NCBI RefSeq assembly: GCF_001051235.1
Contig: NZ_CBTJ020000037.1
Coordinates: 41,114-105,113 of the forward strand
DNA from: Candidatus Competibacter denitrificans Run_A_D11
GTDB lineage: Bacteria; Pseudomonadota; Gammaproteobacteria; Competibacterales; Competibacteraceae
DNA: 64,000 nucleotides
Direction: 5' to 3'
In this document: positions 7,115 to 19,111 of the stretch, piece by piece
Numbering within the stretch: the stretch's first letter is position 1
Layout: every line of letters starts with the position of its first letter
Translations under genes and position numbers: made by a program
The notes under the pieces: model-generated
Told to the model about the DNA's origin: nothing
The model's database searches: none
The model's input: only the letters and a program-made list of their open reading frames with translations

Positions 7115-9559
7115 TCAGGGTACAGTGAGCGCTAATGTAGCAATGATCACGCCGGGATCATCGGCACAAGGTTTCAGCGTAAAGCCCATGGCTCGACACA
7201 ATGCCAACATCGGCGCGTTCTCCCGCAGGATTTCTCCGAACAGTTCGCGGAAATCACGGGTTCGCGCATAGCCAATCAAGCGGCGTACCAATAAGCTGCC
7301 TAGCCCGATACCGGTCGCTGCCCGTAACAGGATGATGGCGAATTCCACCCGCTCCTCGTCGGCCCGCATTAACCGCGCCACTCCACAGCTTTCCAGCGGT
7401 TGGCCAGGCCGTTGCCGAAATACCACCAGGGCCATATCTCGACCGTAGTCTATCTGGGTGAGCCGAGCCGCTTCCTCATGAATCAGCTCCTTAAAGGTAT
7501 ACATAAAGCGCATCCGTACTTCTTCGGTCGATAACTGTGCAAAGCTGGCGACAAAGTTCGGTTCATCCTGGGGTCGCACCGGCCGGATCAGCAGCGTTGA
7601 GCCATCGGGCAACGATATGGTTTCCTCCAACTCACGCGGATAGGGTCGAATCGCTAACCGCTGCTCGGCTGGCCCCGTGATCGGCGCGATCCGCAGCCGG
7701 GCTACCGTCACGGCAGCACCGCTTGAATGCAGTTGAATCGGTTTAAGCTCCAGTTCGCTCACTTCGCCCAACTCCACCACCAGTCGGGCAACGCTCTCCA
7801 ATACGTTGACGAGACTGGCCAGCCAGTCGGAATGGGTATCACGCAGGAATCGATAAACCCGGGTATGGCGGATCGCTTCCCTGGCCAATACGCCATTGAG
7901 AGGAGGAAACACCACGACGCTTTCAGCGAACATCGCATCAGTGGCGCGACTCGCCGGCTCCAGCAATAACACCGCGCCGAATACTGGATCGACGAGCAAA
8001 CGCAGACTCAGGGCAAACGGCGCCGGCTCGGCCATCTCCGGCAGAGTGATTGCAATACCGTACAGCGCCAGCAATGCCTTGCTGGTCGCCGCTTCTGGCT
8101 CAGAACAACCCCGCGCTAACCAATCCGCCACCAGCCGGCGAGGCGCTGTAGGATCTGGGGCGAAGAAAGCCGGCGTGGGTGGGGGCGTCGCCATTAACCC
8201 AATCCGACTTTGTACTTGATGCCAGCGGTGCATGAACGCCCCAATTGCGTCTTCGGGAAGATCAAATGTCGGGATGCCCCTTTCATGCAGTCGCTGTCGG
8301 CTAGTGCCGTCGCTGTCCTCCCCCAGCCAACAGACCAACACGCATGGGCGCTCGCCACTCTCGACGCGGCAGCGCTCAACGCTGTCGATCAGCGTTGTAG
8401 CGACTTTCTCAGCATTGGCCAGTGAATTGGGCGCATACAATACCAAGGTGCCGTTGTGATCCCGTTCACGGAGCACAATCTGCAAAATCGTGGCGAAGCG
8501 CTCAATATCAACTGCAATATCGAAAGCCAGCGGATAGCCCAGCGTCACATCCGCCGGAAGGGACTGACGCAACTGACCTGCTGCATCCTGGCTGAGGTGG
8601 GCCAAGCGCCCACCGACTGTCAGCAGGGCATCCACTGCTAACAAGCCAAGTCCTCGACTGTTGGCGATTATCGCTAACCGATCCCCAACGACCGGAAGAT
8701 CGCACGCCAAGAGTTTCGCCGCCCAGAACAGCTCCCGCAACGAAGCGGCCCACTGTAATCCCACCCGACGGAAAGCCGCCTGATAAATGGCGTCGGTCGG
8801 CCACAGTGGGTCATTCCTGTGTTGGCCAGCACGTAGGACAATCACCGGTTTGCTCCGGGCCACCGCACGGGCTGCCGACAGAAACGAACGTCCCTTTTGT
8901 ACCGTCTCCAAATCCAGCAAAATCGCTTGGGTGTCAGGATCGTCAGCTAGCCAATCCAATAATTCTGGAACATCAATATCACCACCCCCACCGACCACCA
9001 TCACTTGCGAAAATCCGATTCCCTGCGCTCTAGCCCATGCCATCAGTGGCAACAGCACCGCACCCGATTGGGAAACTAGCGCTAATCGGCCCGGCCCTGG
9101 TAAAACCTCGGCTAAAGATCCGTTGAGACCCCAACGCGGCACCATCAGACCACCGCTCGCCGGCCCCAGTACGCGCAAGCGGCGTAAACGCGGCAGGCGC
9201 GGCGCGTCCCTGGGAAAAAACGCCGCATCACGATCCCCCTGGTGAGCGATGGCGGGCGTCGCGACCACAGCGATTTTGCTGCCAGCCCGATCCAATTGCC
9301 GCAACAGCTCAGGAACAGTACGCGGAGGGGTAACGATCATCGCCAGCTCCGGCACGACCGGCAGATCAGCGATGGCGCGGTAAGCGGGCCGGTCTTGAAC
9401 CCGCTGATGTCGGCGATTGATGAAAAACAGCTCACCCTTACAAGCACCGGCCAATAGGTTACGGGCCAGTACCTCGCCAAGCGAGCCGGGACGTTCGCTG
9501 GCGCCGATCAACGCGATGGACGCAGGCTCGAATAGATCGCCTATCCCGTGGGAGGCCAT
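7115..9559 (-). CDS. Pat-like protein: acyl-CoA synthetase (NDP-forming) domain fused to GNAT acetyltransferase
   Basis: An 814-residue fusion. It begins with a CoA-binding domain (SIALIGASERPGSLG), then the succinyl-CoA-ligase-like and ATP-grasp-like segments, and ends with a GNAT domain (about 650-814) with the acetyl-CoA loop RAATGIGLGSLL and LCRAMGF. This is the architecture of Pat/PatZ (YfiQ) lysine acetyltransferases that regulate acetyl-CoA synthetases. The stretch where active ADP-forming ligases carry the phosphorylated His (SHTGA in active enzymes) reads QHRNDPLWPTDAIY, so the His motif is lost, as expected for a regulatory rather than catalytic ligase domain. The next gene upstream encodes an acetoacetyl-CoA synthetase, a plausible acetylation target. 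Slightly shorter than the enterobacterial protein (about 886). Confidence 0.85.
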   Translation of the reverse strand: MASHGIGDLFEPASIALIGASERPGSLGEVLARNLLAGACKGELFFINRRHQRVQDRPAYRAIADLPVVPELAMIVTPPRTVPELLRQLDRAGSKIAVVATPAIAHQGDRDAAFFPRDAPRLPRLRRLRVLGPASGGLMVPRWGLNGSLAEVLPGPGRLALVSQSGAVLLPLMAWARAQGIGFSQVMVVGGGGDIDVPELLDWLADDPDTQAILLDLETVQKGRSFLSAARAVARSKPVIVLRAGQHRNDPLWPTDAIYQAAFRRVGLQWAASLRELFWAAKLLACDLPVVGDRLAIIANSRGLGLLAVDALLTVGGRLAHLSQDAAGQLRQSLPADVTLGYPLAFDIAVDIERFATILQIVLRERDHNGTLVLYAPNSLANAEKVATTLIDSVERCRVESGERPCVLVCWLGEDSDGTSRQRLHERGIPTFDLPEDAIGAFMHRWHQVQSRIGLMATPPPTPAFFAPDPTAPRRLVADWLARGCSEPEAATSKALLALYGIAITLPEMAEPAPFALSLRLLVDPVFGAVLLLEPASRATDAMFAESVVVFPPLNGVLAREAIRHTRVYRFLRDTHSDWLASLVNVLESVARLVVELGEVSELELKPIQLHSSGAAVTVARLRIAPITGPAEQRLAIRPYPRELEETISLPDGSTLLIRPVRPQDEPNFVASFAQLSTEEVRMRFMYTFKELIHEEAARLTQIDYGRDMALVVFRQRPGQPLESCGVARLMRADEERVEFAIILLRAATGIGLGSLLVRRLIGYARTRDFRELFGEILRENAPMLALCRAMGFTLKPCADDPGVIIATLALTVP

Positions 9560-9586
9560 CGCCTTAGCTCATACCCGGTCTTTTTC

Positions 9587-11566
<1,980 letters not shown>

Positions 11567-11648
11567 CAGTTTTTCTCCATCGCTCACCGAAAGCGCATGT
11601 CAAATTATGCCGAAGGCCGCACCGCCATTTCGGGCAACCTCTTTATTT

Positions 11649-11767
11649 TTAGGAGTTACGCAGTTGAAATTCTAAGTGATTGATTAATGGAAAATTTCGG
11701 TTGTCTACCGCACAAGTCGATTTCTTTTAAAATCAGAGTGTTAGAGATCCAACTGCGTAACTCCTAA
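11649..11767. mobile_element. 119-bp MITE, copy 1 (IS-derived, non-coding)
   Basis: Bounded by perfect 18-bp terminal inverted repeats (TTAGGAGTTACGCAGTTG at 11649-11666 and its complement at 11750-11767). The interior is AT-rich and has no coding capacity. It is flanked by TTT on both sides, compatible with a 3-bp target duplication. Copy 2 lies at 60139-60257 with only five differences, all transitions. The right terminus, read inward, matches the left end of the IS at 63905 for 23 bases, so that IS family is the probable source of transposase. Confidence 0.9.
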
Positions 11768-11965
11768 TTTTATAAGCGGCTTGAGAGCGATCCTAGCGCG
11801 CTACTTTACCCATAATCCGGCTTAAGCGTGAGTCATTCGCCCTAACGCCGATGACGGACAGTTTTATAAAGAGTTTGGCCAGCGGCTCAGGGAAACTCTG
11901 AACTATGATCTAAGCCACTGTCAGCGCTTTTGGCTCCTTTCCACTGCTCGTCTTCCCTCTCTTCC

Positions 11966-12002
11966 AAAAAACCCACTCCTGTGAAAACACAGTCATGGGT
12001 TT
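11966..12002 (-). terminator. Rho-independent terminator of aas
   Basis: On the minus strand a stem AAACCCA...TGGGTTT encloses a second perfect stem CTGTG-TTTT-CACAG and ends in a run of T. It begins within the aas stop codon. This is a strong intrinsic terminator ending the prfC-aas transcript before the MITE. The region 11768-11965 between MITE and terminator shows no gene. Confidence 0.85.
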
Positions 12003-14181
12003 ACTGGCGCTGCATTAACCCTTCAGCCAATTGACGAATAGCAGGGTAATTGGGTTTGCCGGAACCCAGTAGCGGAATTTCACTGACCGCCAACACCTGC
12101 CGAGGGATGTGAAGGGCACTCAATCCTTCCCGCTCGGCAGCCACAACCAGCTCACTGCGGTCGGCGTTTGTGCGAGTAGTCAGCAGGATGACGCTTTCGC
12201 CCTTGAGTGCATCCGGCAAGCTGATCGAGGCATGGTGATCATCTGGCCAACAGGCGGCAGCCAACTGCTCTATCGCCGCGAGCGAAATCATCTCACCGCC
12301 GAGCTTGGCGAAGCGCTTGGCCCGGCCCAGGATCGTGATAAATCCATCCGAGTCGAAGCGAACGATATCGCCGGTATCGTGCCAGCCCAACCCACGCTCG
12401 GTCTGCGGCGGCGCCAAGCGCTCAGGACGTTCAGGCAGCAGATAGCCCGCCATGATGTTGGCACCGCGCACCTGCAACAGCCCGCCATCGGTGATCCCTT
12501 CCACCGGGTCCAGGCCATAGTCGATACCCGGAAACAGCTTACCGACCGTGCCGTTGCGATGATGGCGATTGCTGTTGGCAGCCAAAACCGGGCTGGTTTC
12601 GGTCAGGCCATAGCCCTCATGGATACGAACGCCGAATTTTTCCATCCATAGCCGACGGGTTTCCTCGCGCAAGGCTTCAGCGCCGGCAATGACGGATCGG
12701 ACACTGAAGAAATCGTAAGGGTTTGCACTGCGGCCATAGCCCCACAAAAATGTATTCGTGCCGAACAGAATGGTCGCACGGCGCTCGTAGGCAATCTCTG
12801 GGATGACGCTGTAATGCAGGGGTGAGGGGTAGAGAATGACGCGCGCTCCCAATAAGAGTGGGGTCAACGTCGCGGTGGTCAGCCCAAACGCATGAAACAG
12901 TGGTAGGGCATTCAAAACCACATCCAGCGGGATCAGAGAAAATACCGCGCGGGCTTGGGCAACGTTCGCCAACACGTTACGGTGGGTCAATACAACCCCC
13001 TTAGGTGCTCGTTCCGAACCGGAGGTAAACAAAATGATCGCCGGATCGGTGGCGCGAACGGGGCCGGCCAGGTTTCGGTAACTGCGGGCCGGCCACAGGG
13101 ATTGCCGCAATGCACGCAGCCGAAGGATGAGCGTCACATGCGGTTGCAAATCCTCCAGATATAAAATCGTTACCTGCTGACTCAAGGTGGCAAGCAACGC
13201 ATCCAGACCGGCAGTCGCAATAAAGGCGCGAGCGGTGCAAATCGTCCGAATCCGTGCGGTACGACAGGCACCCAGCAAGCCATCACTACCCATGGTGAAA
13301 TTGAGAAAAACCGGCACCCGATTTCGCAATTGCAAGGCCAGTAAAGCGATGACGGCAGCATTGGCGTTAGGCAGTAATACGCCCACAGGGTTCTGGCCGG
13401 CGATCCGGGTTTCCAGCAATTCGGCGAGCGCAAAGGCGCGGACAAACAACATTCGCCAGCCTGCTCGCTGGCCCTGGGCATCTTCGAGCACTACCCGGCG
13501 ACCACCGTGCCGCTCCCACGCTTCCAGCATGGCTAAAGGCAACGGCTGGTCGATGTTCATACCGGCGTAGGCCAGCTCGATCATCAACTCATCCAATTGC
13601 CGTGCAAGCTGCTGGCGGCGGAGCCGATGATTGTCCGCATCAGCGATCAACCGACGCGGCGGCAGCAGGGTCAGATAAATACGGGGCAGCAACCGCCGCC
13701 GGACAACGCCGCCCAGCCGCGACAGCAGGCTGTATTGCGCGCCTTCGATGTACACCGGCAATACGGCGGCATCAGCCTTGTCAGCGGCCAGCGCCGGACC
13801 TTCGTAAATCTTCATCAGCGCGCCGGTCACGCTGAGCCGCCCTTCGGGAAACACCGCCACCCGTTCGCCAGCCTTGAGGTGCTGGATCAAGGTTTTCAGA
13901 TAATGGGAGTTGGTCGGATCGATGCTGATATGGCGGGTAATAGCGATGAACGGCTTGATCCACCAGTGCCGGGCCATGTGGGTGTTGACTACGAAAATCG
14001 GCATCTCCGGCAGGAAGGCGGCCAGTAGCGCGCCATCCAGATAGGAGACGTGATTGGCGACGATCAGCAGCCGGGGTTCGTTATGCGGATACTGCTCCCA
14101 GCCACGCAGTTCCACCCGGAACAGCCAACGAAACAACCAGCGAAACAACCAGCGAGCGCCCCATTGCAGCCGACGGTGCAT
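12001..14181 (-). CDS. aas: Bifunctional 2-acylglycerophosphoethanolamine acyltransferase / acyl-ACP synthetase (Aas-like)
   Basis: A 726-residue membrane-associated fusion that re-acylates lysophospholipids with activated fatty acids. The N-terminal PlsC-type domain (about 20-205) has the acyltransferase motif NHVSYLDG (HX4D) and FPEGRLS. The C-terminal adenylate-forming domain has LFTSGSERAPKGV, the YGLTETSP motif and LGSGKPNY with the catalytic Lys region. The architecture and length equal E. coli Aas (719). It begins three bases after the prfC stop, so it is co-transcribed with prfC, and it ends in a clear terminator. Its N-terminus is odd: RWLF is repeated three times in tandem because of a 12-bp repeat in the DNA (14120-14155). 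Confidence 0.92.
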   Translation of the reverse strand: MHRRLQWGARWLFRWLFRWLFRVELRGWEQYPHNEPRLLIVANHVSYLDGALLAAFLPEMPIFVVNTHMARHWWIKPFIAITRHISIDPTNSHYLKTLIQHLKAGERVAVFPEGRLSVTGALMKIYEGPALAADKADAAVLPVYIEGAQYSLLSRLGGVVRRRLLPRIYLTLLPPRRLIADADNHRLRRQQLARQLDELMIELAYAGMNIDQPLPLAMLEAWERHGGRRVVLEDAQGQRAGWRMLFVRAFALAELLETRIAGQNPVGVLLPNANAAVIALLALQLRNRVPVFLNFTMGSDGLLGACRTARIRTICTARAFIATAGLDALLATLSQQVTILYLEDLQPHVTLILRLRALRQSLWPARSYRNLAGPVRATDPAIILFTSGSERAPKGVVLTHRNVLANVAQARAVFSLIPLDVVLNALPLFHAFGLTTATLTPLLLGARVILYPSPLHYSVIPEIAYERRATILFGTNTFLWGYGRSANPYDFFSVRSVIAGAEALREETRRLWMEKFGVRIHEGYGLTETSPVLAANSNRHHRNGTVGKLFPGIDYGLDPVEGITDGGLLQVRGANIMAGYLLPERPERLAPPQTERGLGWHDTGDIVRFDSDGFITILGRAKRFAKLGGEMISLAAIEQLAAACWPDDHHASISLPDALKGESVILLTTRTNADRSELVVAAEREGLSALHIPRQVLAVSEIPLLGSGKPNYPAIRQLAEGLMQRQ
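14120..14155. repeat. Three tandem 12-bp units inside aas
   Basis: Units AACAGCCAACGA, AACAACCAGCGA and AACAACCAGCGA lie head to tail. In the aas frame they encode (RWLF)x3, an amphipathic basic/aromatic N-terminus likely to sit at the membrane surface. Since the unit is a multiple of three, copy-number change would not break the frame. Confidence 0.85.
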
Positions 14182-14184
14182 AAG

Positions 14185-15777
14185 TCAGTGCAACCCGTGT
14201 TCGCGGGTGGCGGCAAAGCGCACCTCAGGCCAGCGCTCCTGGGTCAATTGCAGGTTGACCCGGCTGGAGGCGATGTAAACCAGTTCGCCGTGATGATCGA
14301 GCGCCAGATTGTCGCGCAGCTTGGTCTTGAACTCCTCAAACCGCTTGGCGTCGGCGCAACTCACCCAACGGGCCGTGGTGACGTTCACAGTCTCGAAACC
14401 GCACTCGACACCGTATTCGCCACGCAGTCGGAAACTCGCCACGTCAAACTGCAAAATGCCAACCGCGCCCAGAATCAAATCATTGCTATTGAGCGGCCGA
14501 AACAGTTGGGTTGCGCCTTCCTCACACAACTGCTCCAAACCCTTTTGCAGGGCTTTCATTTTTAAGGGATCGCGCAGTCGGGCACGCCGGAACAGTTCCG
14601 GGGCAAAATCCGGCACGCCAGTGAAGCGCAGTTCCTCGCCCTGCGTGAAGGTATCGCCGATGCGGATGGTGCCGTGATTGTGCAGGCCGATGATGTCGCC
14701 AGGATAAGCCGCCTCGGCGTGCTCACGCTCGGCGGCCATGAAGGTCAATGCGTCAGGGATTTTGATGTCACGACCCAGCCGAACGTGCCGAGCTTTCATA
14801 CCGGGTTGGTAACTCCCGGAACAAATCCGTAAAAAGGCGATGCGGTCGCGGTGCTGTGGGTCCATATTCGCCTGAATTTTGAACACGAAGCCGCTGAAGG
14901 CTTCTTCTTCTGGTGCCACGTCCCGGCTGGCGGCGGTGCAGGCGCGTGGCGGCGGTGCATTTTCGATGAAGCCATCGAGCATTTCCTGCACCCCAAAATT
15001 GGTCAGCGCTGAGCCAAAATACACTGGGGTTAGGCGGCCAGCCAGATAGCCGTCCAGATCAAAGGCATGGCTGGCACCGCGCACCAGTTCGATTTCCTCG
15101 CGCAGCGTCGCCACCCGCTCGGCACCCAACGCCTGTTCAGCTTCGGCACTGTCCAAGCCCTGGATGGTGCGGCCGGTGTTGATACGGCCATTGCGTGATG
15201 GATCGTAAAGGTGAATAAAATCCTGCTCAAGATGATAGACGCCCTTCAACTCTCGACCCATGCCGATGGGCCAAGTGATCGGCGCGCAACGGATTTTTAG
15301 AATGTCCTCGACTTCATCCAGCAACTCAATGGGTTCCCGACCATCGCGGTCCAGCTTATTGATGAACGTAAAAATCGGGGTATCGCGCAATCGGCAGACT
15401 TCCATCAACTTAATCGTGCGTTCCTCGACGCCGCGCGCACAGTCAATCACCATCAGCGCCGAATCCACCGCCGTCAGGGTGCGGTAGGTGTCCTCGGAAA
15501 AATCCTCATGGCCGGGGGTGTCGAGCAGGTTGATGATGCGCTCGCGGTAGGGAAACTGCATCACCGAGGAGGTGACCGAAATCCCGCGTTGCTGTTCCAG
15601 TTCCATCCAATCACTGGTGGCGTGGCGAGTGGCTTTGCGGCCTTTGACCGTACCGGCCAATTGGATCGCGCCACCAAACAGCAGCAGTTTTTCGGTGAGT
15701 GTGGTCTTGCCGGCATCGGGATGGGAAATGATGGCGAAGGTCCGCCGCCGGTTGAGTTCGTCGATAAAAGTGGTCAT
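14185..15777 (-). CDS. prfC: Peptide chain release factor 3
   Basis: A 530-residue translational GTPase that recycles RF1/RF2 from the ribosome. The G1 motif SHPDAGKTT, the RGISV switch I, the DTPGHEDF switch II (G3) and NKLDRD (G4) are all intact. The length matches E. coli RF3 (529). It starts at ATG 15777 and is followed within three bases by aas, an unusual partner whose expression would then track that of a translation factor. A promoter is expected in 15778-16046, shared divergently with the DUF349 gene; I see no gene there. Confidence 0.96.
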   Translation of the reverse strand: MTTFIDELNRRRTFAIISHPDAGKTTLTEKLLLFGGAIQLAGTVKGRKATRHATSDWMELEQQRGISVTSSVMQFPYRERIINLLDTPGHEDFSEDTYRTLTAVDSALMVIDCARGVEERTIKLMEVCRLRDTPIFTFINKLDRDGREPIELLDEVEDILKIRCAPITWPIGMGRELKGVYHLEQDFIHLYDPSRNGRINTGRTIQGLDSAEAEQALGAERVATLREEIELVRGASHAFDLDGYLAGRLTPVYFGSALTNFGVQEMLDGFIENAPPPRACTAASRDVAPEEEAFSGFVFKIQANMDPQHRDRIAFLRICSGSYQPGMKARHVRLGRDIKIPDALTFMAAEREHAEAAYPGDIIGLHNHGTIRIGDTFTQGEELRFTGVPDFAPELFRRARLRDPLKMKALQKGLEQLCEEGATQLFRPLNSNDLILGAVGILQFDVASFRLRGEYGVECGFETVNVTTARWVSCADAKRFEEFKTKLRDNLALDHHGELVYIASSRVNLQLTQERWPEVRFAATREHGLH

Positions 15778-16046
15778 CAGTCAATCAAAAAGTGGTGCTC
15801 GGTTTGGAAGCAAAGTAGAAAACGCGCGGATTCTACCTGAAAGTACTCTTCGCCGGCCTCCCCAGCCAATCGACAGCGAAAGCAGAACTTCTTTTGGCTA
15901 TCTTCTTGCCTGACGATCCCGAAGGACGCCGGATGTATCCCACCCGTATGAGAGGGTTATGATAAAGTAATTCGCAATTCTCTTAAGTTCGGCCAAACTC
16001 TCGCCGTTCAGTCCATTACCTCTTACAGACCCTTACCGATTGTCCT

Positions 16047-18914
16047 ATGATCCTAAGCCGCTTTCTCAAGCCCAAGTGGCAGCGTAACGACCCTGCCACC
16101 CGCAAAAATGCGTTGCAAACGTTGGACAGCGCCGCTCCAACTCTGCTCGAGATGGCCCGGCAAGATCCTGATTCGAGCGTTCGACAAGCGGCGCTGGAAC
16201 GGCTCACTGACTTGAATACGCTGCAAACTATCGGCAAAACCGATACCGAAGCGGCTGTACGAGCCACCGCCCAGGAACGCTATCGGTCCCTGTTAGCCGG
16301 TAAAACGGCTGGAAGTCCATCACTCGCTGACCGGCTCGAACTGCTGCGCGCCGACCTCGATAGTGAGCTGATCGATTATCTGCTCCAACAGGCTGTCGAA
16401 TCTGAACTGCGGTTGGCCGCGCTGGACTGTATCGAACCGGAAGCAACACTGGCTGAAATCGCCGCGCACAACCTGCACGCGGATGTGCGCCTGGCCGCAG
16501 CGGAGCGGGTCAACGACCCCACATTGCTAGAGCAAATCGCCCGCCAAGCCCGCAACCGCGATAAACGGCTCTATCGGCGGACGCGAGAGCGTCTGGACGC
16601 CCTGGCTGCCACCCAGGCAAGCACCGCTCAATTGGAACGGTTGTGCGCGGAAATGGAACAACTGCCCTGGGATGGCGAAAGTGGCCCCCACGCCGGCCGC
16701 TTTCCCAAACTAGAACACGAGTGGCGTGAGCGGGAATCAGCCGCGTCCTCCGAATTGCGAGAACGCTACACCCAGGCCCGCGCGCGTTTCCTGGCAGAAC
16801 GGCAAGCCAGCGCCAACCGTCGGGCGCAGCGCCTGGAACTGATCGCCTCGCTGGAAAAGCTGCTAGAACGGTTACAGCAAGAACCCCAGCCGGGCGAGGA
16901 ACTCGCCGCTGCACTGCACCAGGCCGCTCACGATACGCCACTCGCCTGGAGCCGGCTCGGCTTGGCTCAAGACGCCGAGAGTCGGCGCCTGGATGCGCGG
17001 TTCCAACACTTGGGCCACGAGATCGGTGAACGGGAGCGGACCCGCCAACGCGATCATGGTCGTGCCGAACGTTTACAAGCCGTGCTACGTGAAGCGGAGG
17101 CTTTGCTGGAACAACCGAGCGAAGTGCGCGATATCGATCTCAAGCATCTGCGCCAGCATTGGGAAGGATTGGAGCGGCCCGAATCTCGCCCACTGGCTGG
17201 CGAGTTGCAAGGTCGGTTCGATGGCTTACTCGACAAGCTACGCGCGCGCTTACAACGCCAAATCCAGCAGCGCGATCAGGAATGGCAAACGCTCCAGGAC
17301 TGTGTGCAAGCGCTGGAAACCGCCCTTGAAGAGGGCGAACTCCAACAGGCCACCGAGTTGAATGATCAGGCGCGCGAACAGATCAAACACAACATCGGCC
17401 TCAACCGCGCTCAACTGACCACCATCGAAGAGCGCCTGCAACACTGTGCCGGTCGCATTGGCGAACTGCGGGGCTGGCGCCGTTGGGGCGCTCACCAAGC
17501 CCGCGAACAGCTCTGCGCCACCACAGAAAGCCTGATCGGCTTAGAAATCGATCCCCCCGACCTCGCTCAGCGCATCCAGAAAGTTCGTGAAGCTTGGAAA
17601 GATCTGGATCATCACGAGGGCGCAGCCCCCAAAGCGCTATGGAAGCGCTTCAATGAGGCTTGCGAGCGCGCTTACGCGCCCTGCCAGGCTTATTTTGAGG
17701 AGAAAAACCGTGAGCGCCGGCAAAATTTCGAAAAGAAACAGGCGCTCTGTGCGCAATTGGCAGAATTTGTAGCGGCCACCGACTGGGAGCAACCCGATTG
17801 GCGCGAAGCAGATCGTTTACACCGCCGCAGTCGGGAACAGTGGTACAAACTAGGGCCGGTCAATCGTTCGGAGCGCAAGGCCCTGGATCAACACTTCCAG
17901 CAGATCTTACAACGCATGGAAACACACCTTAGCGCCGAACGGACCCGTGAGTTCCAGCGCCGCCAAGCGCTGGTCCAGCAGGTCCAAGCCCTGATCGAAA
18001 GCCCTGAATTGCGCCCGGCCATCGAAACCGCCAAACGTGCCCAAGCCGAATGGCACCCGACCGTGCAATCCTCACCGCGCCAAGAGCAGGCGCTGTGGAA
18101 AGAATTTCGCGCGGCCTGCGATGCCGTATTCGCACGCCGTGAGCTGGAGCAGCAGGCGGCGGCCACCGAGCGGCAGTCCAATCTGTCACGCCGATTGGCG
18201 CTGTGCGCGGAAGTTGAAGCGTTGGCCGACATCGATTCTTCACAGCTTGGTGAAGCGCGCGTTCGGTTAGAGACGGCTCAACAGGAGTGGCAGAGCATCG
18301 GTCTCGTGCCCAAGACTGATCAGCGCTCGCTGGAGCAGCGCTTTGAGACCGCCTTGCGCCAATTCGCCCACCACGAGCGCTTCTTAAAGCGAACCAGTCG
18401 CCGCGAGACATTCCACCAGTTGCACAGCCGTTCACGATTATGTGCTCGGCTGGAAAAATTGCTCGTCCTCGCCCCGGTCGATACCGACCTGTTGGCGCAG
18501 GATCGGCAAACCTGGGAAACCCTACCGCCCTTACCGACCGCCCTCCTGGCCTTGATCCAGGGGCGGTTTGACGCAGCAGTGGCCGCTTTGACTGAAGCGC
18601 CCGAACAGGCACCCGATCTGATCGCCCAGTTGGAACAAAACCTGGAACGCAAGCGCGTCTGCTGTATTCGTATGGAAATCATCGCGGGTATTGAATCACC
18701 GCCGGAATTCGCCCAACAACGAATGGAATATCAGGTCGCCCGTCTCTCGGCCTCGCTGGCAGGCAGCGCCTCTAAAACCGAGACGCTTCACGACCCGCGA
18801 CTCCTCCAAGAGGAGTGGTGCCTGACCGGCGCTTTGCCGGCTGATGTGGAAGCCGAGCTTGACACCCGGTTTCTGCGCGCCTTGGATGCCTGCTGGCAAC
18901 GGGAAGATGCTTGA
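16047..18914 (+). CDS. Large DUF349-repeat protein with N-terminal HEAT-like segment
   Basis: A 955-residue, highly charged, mostly helical cytoplasmic protein. Residues about 20-190 read as HEAT-like helical repeats (for example SSVRQAALERLTDLNTLQTI). The rest contains several DUF349 units, recognisable by the WKDL/W-K-x-F pattern (AWKDLDHH...LWKRFNEAC, REQWYKLGPV, LWKEFRAACDAVFARR, EWQSIGLVPKTDQRSLEQRF). Proteins of this family are common in proteobacteria, but their role is not established to my knowledge. It is very rich in Glu, Arg, Gln and Ala and has predicted coiled-coil stretches. Monocistronic; the next gene (algH) is 197 bases away. ATG 16047 is the first start. Confidence 0.8.
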   Translation: MILSRFLKPKWQRNDPATRKNALQTLDSAAPTLLEMARQDPDSSVRQAALERLTDLNTLQTIGKTDTEAAVRATAQERYRSLLAGKTAGSPSLADRLELLRADLDSELIDYLLQQAVESELRLAALDCIEPEATLAEIAAHNLHADVRLAAAERVNDPTLLEQIARQARNRDKRLYRRTRERLDALAATQASTAQLERLCAEMEQLPWDGESGPHAGRFPKLEHEWRERESAASSELRERYTQARARFLAERQASANRRAQRLELIASLEKLLERLQQEPQPGEELAAALHQAAHDTPLAWSRLGLAQDAESRRLDARFQHLGHEIGERERTRQRDHGRAERLQAVLREAEALLEQPSEVRDIDLKHLRQHWEGLERPESRPLAGELQGRFDGLLDKLRARLQRQIQQRDQEWQTLQDCVQALETALEEGELQQATELNDQAREQIKHNIGLNRAQLTTIEERLQHCAGRIGELRGWRRWGAHQAREQLCATTESLIGLEIDPPDLAQRIQKVREAWKDLDHHEGAAPKALWKRFNEACERAYAPCQAYFEEKNRERRQNFEKKQALCAQLAEFVAATDWEQPDWREADRLHRRSREQWYKLGPVNRSERKALDQHFQQILQRMETHLSAERTREFQRRQALVQQVQALIESPELRPAIETAKRAQAEWHPTVQSSPRQEQALWKEFRAACDAVFARRELEQQAAATERQSNLSRRLALCAEVEALADIDSSQLGEARVRLETAQQEWQSIGLVPKTDQRSLEQRFETALRQFAHHERFLKRTSRRETFHQLHSRSRLCARLEKLLVLAPVDTDLLAQDRQTWETLPPLPTALLALIQGRFDAAVAALTEAPEQAPDLIAQLEQNLERKRVCCIRMEIIAGIESPPEFAQQRMEYQVARLSASLAGSASKTETLHDPRLLQEEWCLTGALPADVEAELDTRFLRALDACWQREDA

Positions 18915-19111
18915 AACCGGGTACGACCATTTGGATAGACCATCGCTGGCCCGTTGCCTGTCCGCTGGTCAGGGAACCGGTGCATTCCAATGGAATTATT
19001 CCTCAAAATCAACTCTGGCTTGAAACCTTCCCCTTCAGGGGGATAATGGTGCATGAGAGAGGCGTAATCGCTGCCATACCGTTTCACCCGATCACGGGCA
19101 CGGATTGAAAT

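Noticed and set aside
11649..11767. Reading the inverted-repeat element as an ordinary terminator
   Set aside because: A second near-identical copy with identical ends and duplicated flanks, and the same end on an IS, show it is mobile; aas already has its own terminator at 11966-12002.
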